Source of the DNA: UBA11540 sp003445125
GTDB taxonomy: Bacteria > Bacillota > Clostridia > Oscillospirales > Ruminococcaceae
DNA: 7,000 nt
Assembly (NCBI GenBank): GCA_937899435.1
Contig: CALBQG010000005.1
Span: 1-7,000, forward strand
Direction: 5' to 3'
Part shown: one piece after another, positions 1 to 5,554 of the stretch
How the letters are laid out: each line of letters starts with the position of its first letter
How positions within the stretch are numbered: position 1 is the first letter of the stretch
Translations under genes and position numbers: made by a program
The notes under the pieces: generated by a model
Databases searched by the model: none
What the model was told of the DNA's origin: nothing
Seen by the model: only the letters and a program-made list of their open reading frames with translations

Positions 1-1197
1 CGTTAGCTTCTCGATCGCGAACGTAACCATACCCAGCAAGCCGTCTGTGAAGTCCTCCGCCGCGCTCTCCGCTCCGGAAAGCGCACCCGTCAAGCCTTTT
101 CCGATAAGCTCGACGAACGGCGTTATTTCCTGCAAAAGCTCCGCCGCAAGCTGTTTCAGCTTTGTAATGATCGGTTCAGCAATCGCACCCAGCGCCGCCA
201 TAGCGCTGTTCAGATTTGCCGTTGCCTTCTGCGCGTCGATAATGTCGCCGTTTACCTCTCTGTACTTGTCCGCCGCTTCGGAATAAAGCCCGTTCAACGT
301 GGACGTAATAAGGGCTTGCCGCTCCTGCTCCGACGTGCAAGCGTCAAGGCTGGCTTGAAAATCATCTTCGGAAACGCCCGCCCAATTCAGCGCGTCGGCA
401 AGATTGCCCGTGATTGATCCCGTCTTTGCCGTTTCGTTCGCGGCTTCGGTCAAGCCTTCAATCGGCAAGCTGTCGCCGAAGGTCGCGTAAACGCCCGTGC
501 AAATGTTTGTCCAGTCCGAAAGCTCTTTTTCATTCGTAGTCAGCTTCGCAAGGTGGGCGGCGGCTTCCGTCGCCTGTCCGTCGTCGCCAAGAATGCCGTA
601 CAACTCCGTGTAGGTGTTCTTTGCGTCCTCTGCCGAATGTCCCGCCGTCGTGAAGCTGGTTTCAAGTTTGCCCATGTTTTCGCGGGCTTCGCGTGTTTCT
701 TCGGCAAGCCCGAAGAATGCCGCACCCGCCGCGCCGATCGCCGCACCCATAGCCGCGCAAGCTGCGCCGATCGCCTTTCCTACTTTGCCGACGGTTTCGC
801 CGACGCTCTCCCAATCCACCTTTGAGCTTTTCAGCTTTTTAGAAGTGTCGTCGATTTCCTTTTGAATTTTCACCATGTCGGCTTTGGTGTTGTTCAGATT
901 TGTTTGCATTTTCTGATATGCGGGATTTGTCGGTTCGATACCGTTATCGCGCATTTTCTTCAATGCCTTTTCCGCCGCTTCTGCTTTCTTCGCCTGTTCG
1001 TCGAACTGCTTTTGTAATAGCTTCTGTTTTGCGGTCAGCGCTTCCACGCTGTCTGCGTTGTCGGCGAACTCCGCCGTCGTCAGCTTCATTTCCGATCCGA
1101 TTTCGCGAAGGGAAGAATTTATGTTAGTGCAAGCGGCGCGATACTCTTTTTCGCCTGTAAGGTCGATTGATGTTTTGATCTGCTCTTCTTTCGCCAT
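1..1197 (-). CDS. Phage tail tape measure protein, N-terminal part (cut by left edge)
   Basis: Tape measure proteins fill the tail tube lumen, set tail length and pass into the host envelope during DNA ejection. I read the minus strand from the ATG at 1197 through all 399 codons to base 1 and found no stop, so the gene continues outside the window. The protein begins MAKEEQIKTSIDLTGEKEY. Residues about 40-119 are rich in Lys, Gln, Glu and Ala with heptad-like spacing, as expected for coiled coil. Residues about 140-163 are a Gly/Ala-rich hydrophobic stretch (GKAIGAACAAMGAAIGAAGA). Residues about 165-399 resemble the TP901-type tape measure core, including DALNWAGVSEDDF and YSEAADKYREVNGDI. 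A GGAGG lies 7 nt before the ATG, and the start abuts the stop of the frameshifted chaperone extension (TAA at 1198-1200). This position directly after the G/GT chaperone pair is the classical tape measure location. Family placement is from pattern recognition; the start is well supported. Confidence 0.9.
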   Translation of the reverse strand, partial: MAKEEQIKTSIDLTGEKEYRAACTNINSSLREIGSEMKLTTAEFADNADSVEALTAKQKLLQKQFDEQAKKAEAAEKALKKMRDNGIEPTNPAYQKMQTNLNNTKADMVKIQKEIDDTSKKLKSSKVDWESVGETVGKVGKAIGAACAAMGAAIGAAGAAFFGLAEETREARENMGKLETSFTTAGHSAEDAKNTYTELYGILGDDGQATEAAAHLAKLTTNEKELSDWTNICTGVYATFGDSLPIEGLTEAANETAKTGSITGNLADALNWAGVSEDDFQASLDACTSEQERQALITSTLNGLYSEAADKYREVNGDIIDAQKATANLNSAMAALGAIAEPIITKLKQLAAELLQEITPFVELIGKGLTGALSGAESAAEDFTDGLLGMVTFAIEKLT

Positions 1198-1769
1198 TTA
1201 TATCCCTCCCAGCACGTCGTCAATATCAACTTCTTTCGGAACGGGCTTGAAACGATCCGGATTGAATTCACGATGAATTTTGAAAAGCGTCAAAATTTTA
1301 TACGGTGTCATGCGCCATACTTCGGCTTCGCTCCAGCGAAGAAGCGTTACGCCGATATAAAGAAGGCGGGCAAGGTCGATTATTCCTTGCCCGCTGTCGC
1401 GTTTTTTTCGATGTCCTCTTCGTCGTCCTCTTCCTCTTCGTCCCGTTCGGGCGGTTCGGGCGTTCCGTTGTTGCCCATAGAAAAGGATTTGAAGATCGCC
1501 GCTTTCACGTCGGCGAAATTGCCCGTATGAATGAGCTTGCCCACCTGTTTTTCGGTAAGCGGTTCTTCGTCGTCCGCCGCGCCCTCATTCAAAAGCATGG
1601 TCAGAAGCCAGCGAAGATTTTTAATGCTGTCCTTGCCGGAAAGCACGGTATCAAGGCGATCAAAGCCGCCGAATTTGTCCTGCATTTCGTCGATCGCGTT
1701 CAGACTGAAAAGAAGGTGTCTTTCCTTGTCCAGCATGATCGGGAAACGTCCGTCTTTAATTGCGCTCAT
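1198..1769 (-). CDS. Tail assembly chaperone, -1 frameshift product (gpGT-like), 190 aa
   Basis: This is the longer product expected when ribosomes slip back one base at A AAA AAC (1401-1407). The first 123 residues are shared with the short chaperone. The -1 frame is then read from base 1401 as 67 further residues, beginning RDSGQGIIDLARLLYIG and ending VDIDDVLGGI, with TAA at 1198-1200. The extension contains WSEAEVWRMTPYKILTLF, the Trp-Ser-Glu-x-Glu-x-Trp type motif common in T-domain proteins of Firmicutes phages. In lambda the T domain recruits the tail tube protein to the chaperone-tape measure complex. The extension has no convincing start of its own: its only internal ATG (1309-1311) falls within the conserved motif and lacks a ribosome-binding site. 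A join of 1769..1401 and 1401..1198 describes the product. The open frame, slippery heptamer, spacer and hairpin are all visible; the slippage rate is unknown. Confidence 0.85.
1366..1394 (-). promoter_or_regulatory. Frameshift-stimulating hairpin, 10-bp perfect stem
   Basis: On the transcribed strand GCGGGCAAGG (1394-1385) pairs perfectly with CCTTGCCCGC (1375-1366), leaving a 9-nt loop AATAATCGA. Eight of ten pairs are G-C. The stem begins 6 nt after the slippery heptamer, within the usual distance for a -1 frameshift stimulator. The loop contains the TAA stop of the short chaperone. It is not followed by a U-run and lies within the frameshifted coding region, so a terminator role is unlikely. 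I saw no convincing pseudoknot partner for the loop downstream. Confidence 0.8.
1380..1769 (-). CDS. Tail assembly chaperone, short form (lambda gpG-like)
   Basis: This 129-residue protein occupies the place of the gpG chaperone, between major tail protein and tape measure gene. In long-tailed phages gpG coats the tape measure protein during tail assembly and is absent from the virion. Residues 1-100 look like a small mainly helical domain (for example NLRWLLTMLLNEG at 51-63 and LTEKQVGKLIHTGNFADVKA at 71-90). A very acidic linker follows at about 105-122 (PEPPERDEEEEDDEEDIEK). The last zero-frame residues, 124-129 (ATAGKE), come after the slippery site. The TAA stop at 1380-1382 lies in the loop of the downstream hairpin. 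No Shine-Dalgarno sequence lies at normal distance from the ATG; the strong AAAGGAGG is 42 nt upstream with a hairpin between. There is no ATG, GTG or TTG in frame between the preceding stop and this ATG, so the start is the only ordinary one available. Function is inferred from gene order, linker type and the frameshift. Confidence 0.87.
   Translation of the reverse strand: MSAIKDGRFPIMLDKERHLLFSLNAIDEMQDKFGGFDRLDTVLSGKDSIKNLRWLLTMLLNEGAADDEEPLTEKQVGKLIHTGNFADVKAAIFKSFSMGNNGTPEPPERDEEEEDDEEDIEKNATAGKE
1401..1407 (-). promoter_or_regulatory. Programmed -1 ribosomal frameshift slippery heptamer A AAA AAC
   Basis: In the chaperone frame the codons read ATC GAA AAA AAC GCG. The heptamer A AAA AAC therefore has the canonical X XXY YYZ phasing, with AAA and AAC as zero-frame codons. 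After a one-base slip both tRNAs can re-pair on AAA AAA and reading resumes at CGC. It sits inside a run of seven A residues at the end of the acidic linker codons. A 6-nt spacer separates it from a perfect hairpin, and the new frame is open up to the tape measure gene. Confidence 0.88.
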
Positions 1770-1779
1770 AGCAGAATAA

Positions 1780-1808
1780 GGCGGGAAGCCTTTTTCAGAC
1801 TTCCCGCC
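1780..1808 (-). promoter_or_regulatory. Intergenic hairpin before the chaperone gene
   Basis: A perfect 9-bp inverted repeat, GGCGGGAAG and CTTCCCGCC, flanks an 11-nt loop in the 60-nt gap between major tail protein and chaperone gene. On the minus-strand transcript it is followed by UUAUUCUGCU, only moderately U-rich, so it might act as a leaky terminator that lowers expression after the abundant tube protein. It also lies between the strong Shine-Dalgarno sequence (1812-1819) and the ATG at 1769. Folding would reduce their separation from 42 to 13 nt. The repeat is certain; its role is inferred. Confidence 0.65.
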
Positions 1809-1811
1809 GTT

Positions 1812-1819
1812 CCTCCTTT
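1812..1819 (-). promoter_or_regulatory. Distant Shine-Dalgarno AAAGGAGG of the chaperone gene
   Basis: AAAGGAGG is a near-perfect anti-16S match, but it lies 42 nt before the chaperone ATG, too far for ordinary initiation. No ATG, GTG or TTG follows at normal spacing in the chaperone frame. The only element between is AAC, the 29-nt hairpin and TTATTCTGCT. If the hairpin folds, the effective spacing is 13 nt. The simplest reading is that this is the chaperone ribosome-binding site used through the fold, but this is not proved. Confidence 0.5.
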
Positions 1820-1829
1820 CGATATTCGA

Positions 1830-2390
1830 TTAACTGCCCGTGTTGTTCGGCTCACGAACGGAAGTGAACCAAGCCGCCGCCACGCTGTTCGTAGGCTCTG
1901 CGACGTGTTCAGCCTTCCACAAGCCGTCGGAACGCTTGATGAACTGTCCGACGATCTCCGGCGTAGTAAATTCGATACTGTCGCCCTTCGTGGTGTAATT
2001 TTCATCGGGGATCGCGAATTTGACCTTGTAAAGCCAAATGTACTTGTACGTTCCGCCCGCCTTCTTCGCGCGGAAGCCGATTGCGGTATAGGGCGCTTCG
2101 TCGGTGTCAGAACCGTAAACAACCTTGTCCGTGTCCTGCTTCTGTCCAAGCAGGGCGGCAAGGTCAGCCGGAAGAAGATCATTCACGTTCAGCGTGATTT
2201 CTCCGGATACGAATTCTTTTACAACTTCGTCCGCGCCGTCGTCGGCGTAAAGGATCGCTTCGGCAACTTCAACGGAAAGCTCCGCCGAAATAGCTTTCGC
2301 CATACGCACGGGCGTTCCGTATTCCTCCGCGCCGTCCGTGCCGATCGTGATGGGTGCGCGGTAAAGATCGCGCAATCCGATTGTTGCCAT
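1830..2390 (-). CDS. Major tail tube protein (phi13-like family)
   Basis: This 186-residue protein is predicted to form the stacked rings of the tail tube. It starts MATIGLRDLYRAPIT, a pattern I associate with phi13-type major tail proteins of Firmicutes phages. It is rich in beta-prone segments, with typical tube-protein features: an early KAISAELSVEVAEAILYADD segment and a central EITLNVNDL followed by an Ala/Leu-rich helix LLPADLAALLGQ. A further strand, YKYIWLYKVKFAIP, precedes a closing TTPEIVGQFIKRSDGLWK. There is no obvious extra Ig-like C-terminal domain; the protein ends soon after the core (VREPNNTGS). The ATG at 2390 has GGAGG 8 nt upstream, inside the end of the preceding gene, with a 3-nt gap. 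Its place between the terminator-like gene and the chaperone pair supports the role. The stop is TAA at 1830-1832. Confidence 0.88.
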   Translation of the reverse strand: MATIGLRDLYRAPITIGTDGAEEYGTPVRMAKAISAELSVEVAEAILYADDGADEVVKEFVSGEITLNVNDLLPADLAALLGQKQDTDKVVYGSDTDEAPYTAIGFRAKKAGGTYKYIWLYKVKFAIPDENYTTKGDSIEFTTPEIVGQFIKRSDGLWKAEHVAEPTNSVAAAWFTSVREPNNTGS

Positions 2391-2393
2391 GTG

Positions 2394-2726
2394 TCATACC
2401 TCCATATACTTGATTTCAACGGGAATGTGGTAATATCCCGTGTCCTGCTCGTATGTTTCCGCGTCTATTGTGATCGCGTAGAACCCCGCCGCCTTCAACG
2501 CCGTTTTCAAGCGTTGAAGAATGTCGATGTAATCCGTTTTTGAATAGACGTGTACTTGATACGTGAATTCCTGCGCGCCCTCTTCATCGTCTGAAAAGAA
2601 CGTGTCGCGCCCCACGACAAGCTGATAGACGATAAAGCAAGCCGCCTTCCCGCCGTATTTAAGGCGTTCGACGGGAACGCCCAGCTTTTCAAGCTCCGCT
2701 TTTAATAAGCTGTCAACGTTCTTCAT
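2394..2726 (-). CDS. Putative tail terminator / tail completion protein
   Basis: This 110-residue protein lies between the gp10-like gene and the tail tube gene, where siphophages usually encode the terminator that caps the tube and joins it to the head. It starts MKNVDSLLKAELEKLGVPV. The layout suits the small alpha/beta fold of lambda gpU and SPP1 gp17 type proteins: an N-terminal helix, strands at about 28-38 and 54-62 (EFTYQVHVYSK), a helix at about 65-80 (YIDILQRLKTALKAAG), and a C-terminal pair of strands about 82-108 (FYAITIDAETYEQ, YHIPVEIKYM). The ATG at 2726 is chosen because GGGAGG lies 9 nt upstream. A longer open frame reaching 2900 exists, but its extra part is basic, shadow-like sequence over the gp10-like gene. 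It overlaps the upstream gene by 14 nt. Assignment rests on position and predicted fold, not on a diagnostic motif. Confidence 0.78.
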   Translation of the reverse strand: MKNVDSLLKAELEKLGVPVERLKYGGKAACFIVYQLVVGRDTFFSDDEEGAQEFTYQVHVYSKTDYIDILQRLKTALKAAGFYAITIDAETYEQDTGYYHIPVEIKYMEV

Positions 2727-3129
2727 TTTGCTTTTCCTCCCATACGCGGCGCATTTCCGAAACAACGTCGTCCGCCGCTTTTTCATTCGCCGCCGTGAAC
2801 CACGGGCGCGCGGGCATATTTGAACGCCCGTAATTAAGTACGAAGCCTTTTTCCGCGTTGCGTACTCCGTGCTTGTCCTTTCCGTTCGGATAGATTTCAA
2901 CCCGTTTTCCGCCGTCGATCTCTTTCACGGCGGATACTTTGATGGACGCAAGAAGCGCCCCCGTGCTTCGTCTGCTGTTGAACCTTGTCTTGATCTCTTC
3001 TTGCTGTGCCTTCTGCATTACTGCGCCGCCCGCTTTGAGCATTTCCGGCACGGCTTCTTCAACGATCGCGTCTTGCCGAAGCATTGCTTCTTGTACGTCG
3101 TCCAGCCCGACAACGTTAAACTTCGCCAT
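2713..3129 (-). CDS. HK97 gp10-like neck/tail protein
   Basis: This 138-residue protein matches the HK97 gp10-like family, found in the neck/tail-completion gene cluster of many siphophages. It begins MAKFNVVGLDDVQEAM. It carries a helical segment around EMLKAGGAVMQKAQQEEI (residues about 29-46), then a short TGALLASIKVSA segment. Near the end is the family hallmark NYGRSNMPARPWFTAANEKA, with the Gly/Pro-rich 'R-PARPWF' core. The charged C-terminus is helical. The ATG at 3129 has a purine-rich GGAAGGGGG about 8 nt upstream, located in the Gly-rich end of the head-closure gene, which it overlaps by 14 nt. The exact biochemical role of gp10 proteins is less settled than that of their neighbours; it is usually described as a tail completion or connector component. 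Confidence 0.86.
   Translation of the reverse strand: MAKFNVVGLDDVQEAMLRQDAIVEEAVPEMLKAGGAVMQKAQQEEIKTRFNSRRSTGALLASIKVSAVKEIDGGKRVEIYPNGKDKHGVRNAEKGFVLNYGRSNMPARPWFTAANEKAADDVVSEMRRVWEEKQNEER
2736..2741 (-). promoter_or_regulatory. Shine-Dalgarno GGGAGG deciding the tail terminator start
   Basis: GGGAGG, followed by AAAAGCAAA, ends 9 nt before the ATG at 2726. It lies in the last codons of the gp10-like gene and rules in favour of the 110-residue product over the longer open frame that begins at 2900. Confidence 0.75.
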
Positions 3130-3469
3130 TGCCGCCGCCCCCTTCCGCTTCCGGAAGATTAACCAGCGTCAACTCTGTAAATTCTCCGTTCCCGTGCGTG
3201 TACGTCCGAAGGACGCGATACCGTTTCCCGCTCGAAACGGGATATTCCACGATCTGCTGTTCCTCATACTCGAAGGAATGCACGTCGAATTTTAATTCCG
3301 TCGTATAGCCCGCCTGTTGCGCTTTGTAGAACTCCGAAAAGCCCACGGATTTCTTGTCAGCGAAAACCGTTGTCGCGGTTTCTGTGCGGGCGACGGGGAA
3401 GCCGTGTTCGTTCGTGCGCGGCGAAGGTTCAGACAAGGCGATCAAGGTTATTTGTTCGCCCCATCTCAT
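3116..3469 (-). CDS. Head closure / head-tail adaptor protein
   Basis: This 117-residue protein is predicted to be the head-closure (stopper) component that binds below the connector ring and prevents DNA leakage, of the HK97/SPP1 gp16 type. It begins MRWGEQITLIALSEP and has the usual all-beta composition: ETATTVFADKKSVGFSEFYKAQQAGY (about 30-55), then ELKFDVHSFEYEEQQIVEY and a strand pair around KRYRVLRTYTHGNGEFTELTLVNL. The FADKKSV-x-x-SEFY-x-A-x-x-x-G pattern is typical of head-closure proteins of Firmicutes phages. The C-terminus is Gly-rich (EAEGGGGNGEV); these codons also carry the ribosome-binding site of the next gene. The ATG at 3469 immediately follows the connector stop (TAA at 3470-3472), with a modest GAGGG 7 nt upstream. 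Confidence 0.82.
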   Translation of the reverse strand: MRWGEQITLIALSEPSPRTNEHGFPVARTETATTVFADKKSVGFSEFYKAQQAGYTTELKFDVHSFEYEEQQIVEYPVSSGKRYRVLRTYTHGNGEFTELTLVNLPEAEGGGGNGEV

Positions 3470-3769
3470 TTATTCGCCCTCGCTTTCCTCGGTGTAATCA
3501 GCGGTCAGCGACAAGGCGCACTTCAAATAATCGTATGCGTTGCGGTAACGCTCCGCGTCGTCATTGAAGCCGAATTCCGCCTTTGCATAAAGCACAACCG
3601 CCCGATCAAGAAGGGGATCGCCCAGCGTTTTACTGGACGATCCCGCTTCCGCCGGAACGTTGATACCGACAAGGCGAAGATCAGCGATCGCCGCGTTTAT
3701 GAGATCGGAAACTTCGTCGTCAAGCGCCGTCCCGCTCAACCGCAACGCCAGCTTTACCTTGTCAAGCAT
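3470..3769 (-). CDS. Head-tail connector protein (HK97 gp6-like)
   Basis: This 99-residue protein fits the gp6-like connector family, whose ring docks on the portal after packaging and bridges to the head-closure protein. It starts MLDKVKLALRLSGTALDDEV and continues with SDLINAAIADLRLVGIN, the characteristic first helices of this all-helical fold. DPLLDRAVVLYAKAEFGFNDDAERYRNAYDYLKCALSL (about 51-88) provides the long second helix and the Tyr/Leu-rich third helix. The ATG at 3769 has a GGAGG-type site about 8 nt upstream and follows the capsid gene stop after 17 nt. Position directly downstream of the capsid gene agrees with the HK97 order portal-protease-capsid-connector. Confidence 0.88.
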   Translation of the reverse strand: MLDKVKLALRLSGTALDDEVSDLINAAIADLRLVGINVPAEAGSSSKTLGDPLLDRAVVLYAKAEFGFNDDAERYRNAYDYLKCALSLTADYTEESEGE

Positions 3770-3786
3770 TCGTCAGCCCTCCCGCT

Positions 3787-4947
3787 TTAGGCGGTCGCCT
3801 TGACCAGCTTCACGATGGCTTCGCCGATAGCGGGCGCGCAATCGAAGATCGCGATACCGCTATATTTGTAGCTGTTCGTGTCGATGTCGTAGGCGCTCTT
3901 CACGCCGATATTTTCAGCAAGGTTCGCGCAAACCTTCTTGAAGTCGCCCAAGAAGGCTTCGTGATCCGCGACGTAATCGGACAGAAGAACGGGATAGCCG
4001 TACACGAAGTACGCGTTGTTCTGAACGGTTACAATGTGGTTCTTGCTGTTGTCCTGCAACGGCATAAAGTCGGTGAACAAGGTTTTCTTGTTCATAACGA
4101 ACTTGCCGTTACGGTCATAACCGGAAGGCAGAAGCCCGATCAGCGTCTGGACGTTCGCGGCGGTAAGCGCGCCCGTCTTTGCAACGGTAACGCTGTTGGT
4201 TTCGCCCCAAGTGTTCGCCGCGTCAATGCCCTTCGGCTGGGAAGTACCCGTGCCGTTGATAAGCAAATCTTCGACTTTGCGGGCGATAGCTTCCGCCAGC
4301 ATATTGACGATCCAGCTTTCAAACGCGGTAATGCTCATAGTCATTACAGTATCGGAAATCTGAACCAGCTTGACGATCTCGTAACCGGAAAGGGAAACGG
4401 TGGTCAGCGTGTCAGCGGCGGCGGTAATGCTTGCGTTCTCGGTGTGGATCGCGGCGGCGTTGTTAGTGCCTTCGATCGCGAACTTTACAGCGCCCTTGAC
4501 GTGCAGAAGGGTAACTTCGTTCAGCATAGGCGCAAGCGTCTTTACCTTGCTGATGATCTCGTTCGCGGTCTGCGTCGGGATAACCTCCGCACCCGCGCCG
4601 CTGGCGTTGCTGAATGCGCGCTTCTCTGCGTCGTTCAGCGGAAGGCGGCGAATGTTTTTCAGCCACGCGGAACGATATTCGGGCGTACCGAAGGGATCAT
4701 CGGGCGCGGCGTTGCCCTCGCCGTTGTTCTGCTGGAAGGAACGGGAAACAATGCCCGCGCCCTTCGCGATATTGTCAAGAATGCCGTTGCGCTTCTCGGC
4801 GGCGGCAATCAGTCCGGCGCGCTCTTCGGTAAGCTCTTTGGTTTCCTTCTCCAGCGCGTCAATCTCTGCGGCGGTCATAGCGTCGCCGCGCTGTTCGATC
4901 TCCTGCTTGATAGCCGCAAGGCGGGCTTCGATTTCTTTAATTCTCAT
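3787..4947 (-). CDS. Major capsid protein, HK97 family, with N-terminal scaffold domain
   Basis: This 386-residue protein forms the icosahedral shell. Residues 1 to about 60 are Glu/Lys/Ala-rich with coiled-coil periodicity (MRIKEIEARLAAIKQEIEQR, LEKETKELTEERAGLI), matching the delta domain that acts as built-in scaffold and is normally removed by the prohead protease. A polar linker (about 68-90) leads to the likely N-arm with YRSAWLKNIR at 91-100. GAEVIPTQTANEIISKV (about 119-135) and LLINGTGTSQPKGI (228-241) are the landmark HK97-fold motifs. The C-terminal region has the usual VYGYPVLLSDYV motif and ends IGEAIVKLVKATA. The ATG at 4947 has GGAGG 9 nt upstream, inside the end of the protease gene, with a 4-nt gap. 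The cleavage position cannot be read with confidence; somewhere between residues about 65 and 115 is plausible. Confidence 0.95.
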   Translation of the reverse strand: MRIKEIEARLAAIKQEIEQRGDAMTAAEIDALEKETKELTEERAGLIAAAEKRNGILDNIAKGAGIVSRSFQQNNGEGNAAPDDPFGTPEYRSAWLKNIRRLPLNDAEKRAFSNASGAGAEVIPTQTANEIISKVKTLAPMLNEVTLLHVKGAVKFAIEGTNNAAAIHTENASITAAADTLTTVSLSGYEIVKLVQISDTVMTMSITAFESWIVNMLAEAIARKVEDLLINGTGTSQPKGIDAANTWGETNSVTVAKTGALTAANVQTLIGLLPSGYDRNGKFVMNKKTLFTDFMPLQDNSKNHIVTVQNNAYFVYGYPVLLSDYVADHEAFLGDFKKVCANLAENIGVKSAYDIDTNSYKYSGIAIFDCAPAIGEAIVKLVKATA

Positions 4948-4951
4948 TGTG

Positions 4952-5554
4952 TTAAACCTCCATCATAAGTTTGATTTTCAAAAGTTTCTTCCGGCGTTCC
5001 AGCCGCTCCTGCTGTTCCCTCTCGATCACTCCGTCGAAATAGGATCGTGCCGAAATATCGGTATCGGCGTTCGCCGGAATGGATACCGCCGAAACGTCGT
5101 AAACCTTCGCAATTTTCAAGATCGTGCGTGTGCGTGTGTCGCGGTCGTAGCTATCTTCCGATACACGGAAAGCCCACGACATTTTCGTAACAAGTCCGTT
5201 CTTGATTTCCTCGAACATATCTTGCGCCGCGCGCGATTTCGACAAGTCCGCGAACGTGAAAAGCCCGTTATCGTTAGCTTCAACGCCCAGCGTCCCGTTG
5301 GAAAGGCGGGCAAGCACCTTTCCTTCGTGGTTATACTGCATGATTACGTCGGACATATCCGCGCCCGCAAGGGCGTTCCGGTCGATCCGTTCGTAATATT
5401 TGTTCCCGTCCCACTCATACAGCAAATAGGGCTTGTCGAACGTTGTTGCGTAGCCTTCCACGTAGAAGTCCGTGTCAATTCGCTTCTCCGCCGCCGTCGG
5501 GATCAATAGCGGCTGGATCATTGTTCGGTACTCCCGATCCTTCGTCTTTGGCAT
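4952..5554 (-). CDS. HK97-type prohead protease (peptidase family U35-like)
   Basis: This 200-residue serine protease is expected to be packed inside the procapsid, remove the capsid scaffold domain and then digest itself. VEGYATTFDKPYLL (32-45) is the typical opening strand. His76 in MQYNHEGKVLAR and Ser126 in VTKMSWAFRV stand at the catalytic positions of the family. The third catalytic region is KVYDVSAVSIPANADT, with Asp153 where many relatives have Glu. The C-terminal part (about 175-197) is a charged helix (EREQQERLERRKKLLKIKL). I chose the ATG at 5554 because AAAGGAGG lies 9 nt upstream; this makes the gene overlap the portal gene by 80 nt. An open frame reaches back to 5629, but that extension has no such site and is basic shadow sequence. 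An internal ATG at 5521 with a weaker GGGAG is a less likely alternative. The short gap to the capsid gene supports the pairing. Confidence 0.92.
   Translation of the reverse strand: MPKTKDREYRTMIQPLLIPTAAEKRIDTDFYVEGYATTFDKPYLLYEWDGNKYYERIDRNALAGADMSDVIMQYNHEGKVLARLSNGTLGVEANDNGLFTFADLSKSRAAQDMFEEIKNGLVTKMSWAFRVSEDSYDRDTRTRTILKIAKVYDVSAVSIPANADTDISARSYFDGVIEREQQERLERRKKLLKIKLMMEV

Noticed and set aside
1366..1394. Hairpin downstream of the slippery site as a transcription terminator
   Set aside because: No U-run follows it, it lies inside the frameshifted coding frame, and its 6-nt distance from a correctly phased slippery heptamer fits a frameshift stimulator better.
1770..1832. Possible readthrough fusion of tube protein and chaperone
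   Set aside because: The TAA at 1830-1832 is in the same frame as the chaperone and the 20 codons between contain no stop, so a fusion is formally possible. There is no readthrough context, and a strong Shine-Dalgarno in the gap argues for separate initiation.
1305..2543. Long plus-strand open frame (412 codons) opposite tube protein, chaperone and terminator genes
   Set aside because: It starts at a GTG without a ribosome-binding site, is Arg/Val/Phe-rich with no recognisable domain, and lies entirely opposite well-supported minus-strand genes. It is best explained as a shadow of their codon use.
2394..2900. Longer 168-residue version of the tail terminator starting at 2900
   Set aside because: The first 58 residues are basic, low-plausibility sequence opposite the gp10-like frame, and a clear GGGAGG plus ATG occurs at 2726.
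3961..5509. Two long plus-strand open frames (335 and 369 codons) opposite the capsid and protease genes
   Set aside because: They overlap each other in different frames, lie antisense to a clear HK97 capsid and protease, and have shadow-like composition with no motifs.
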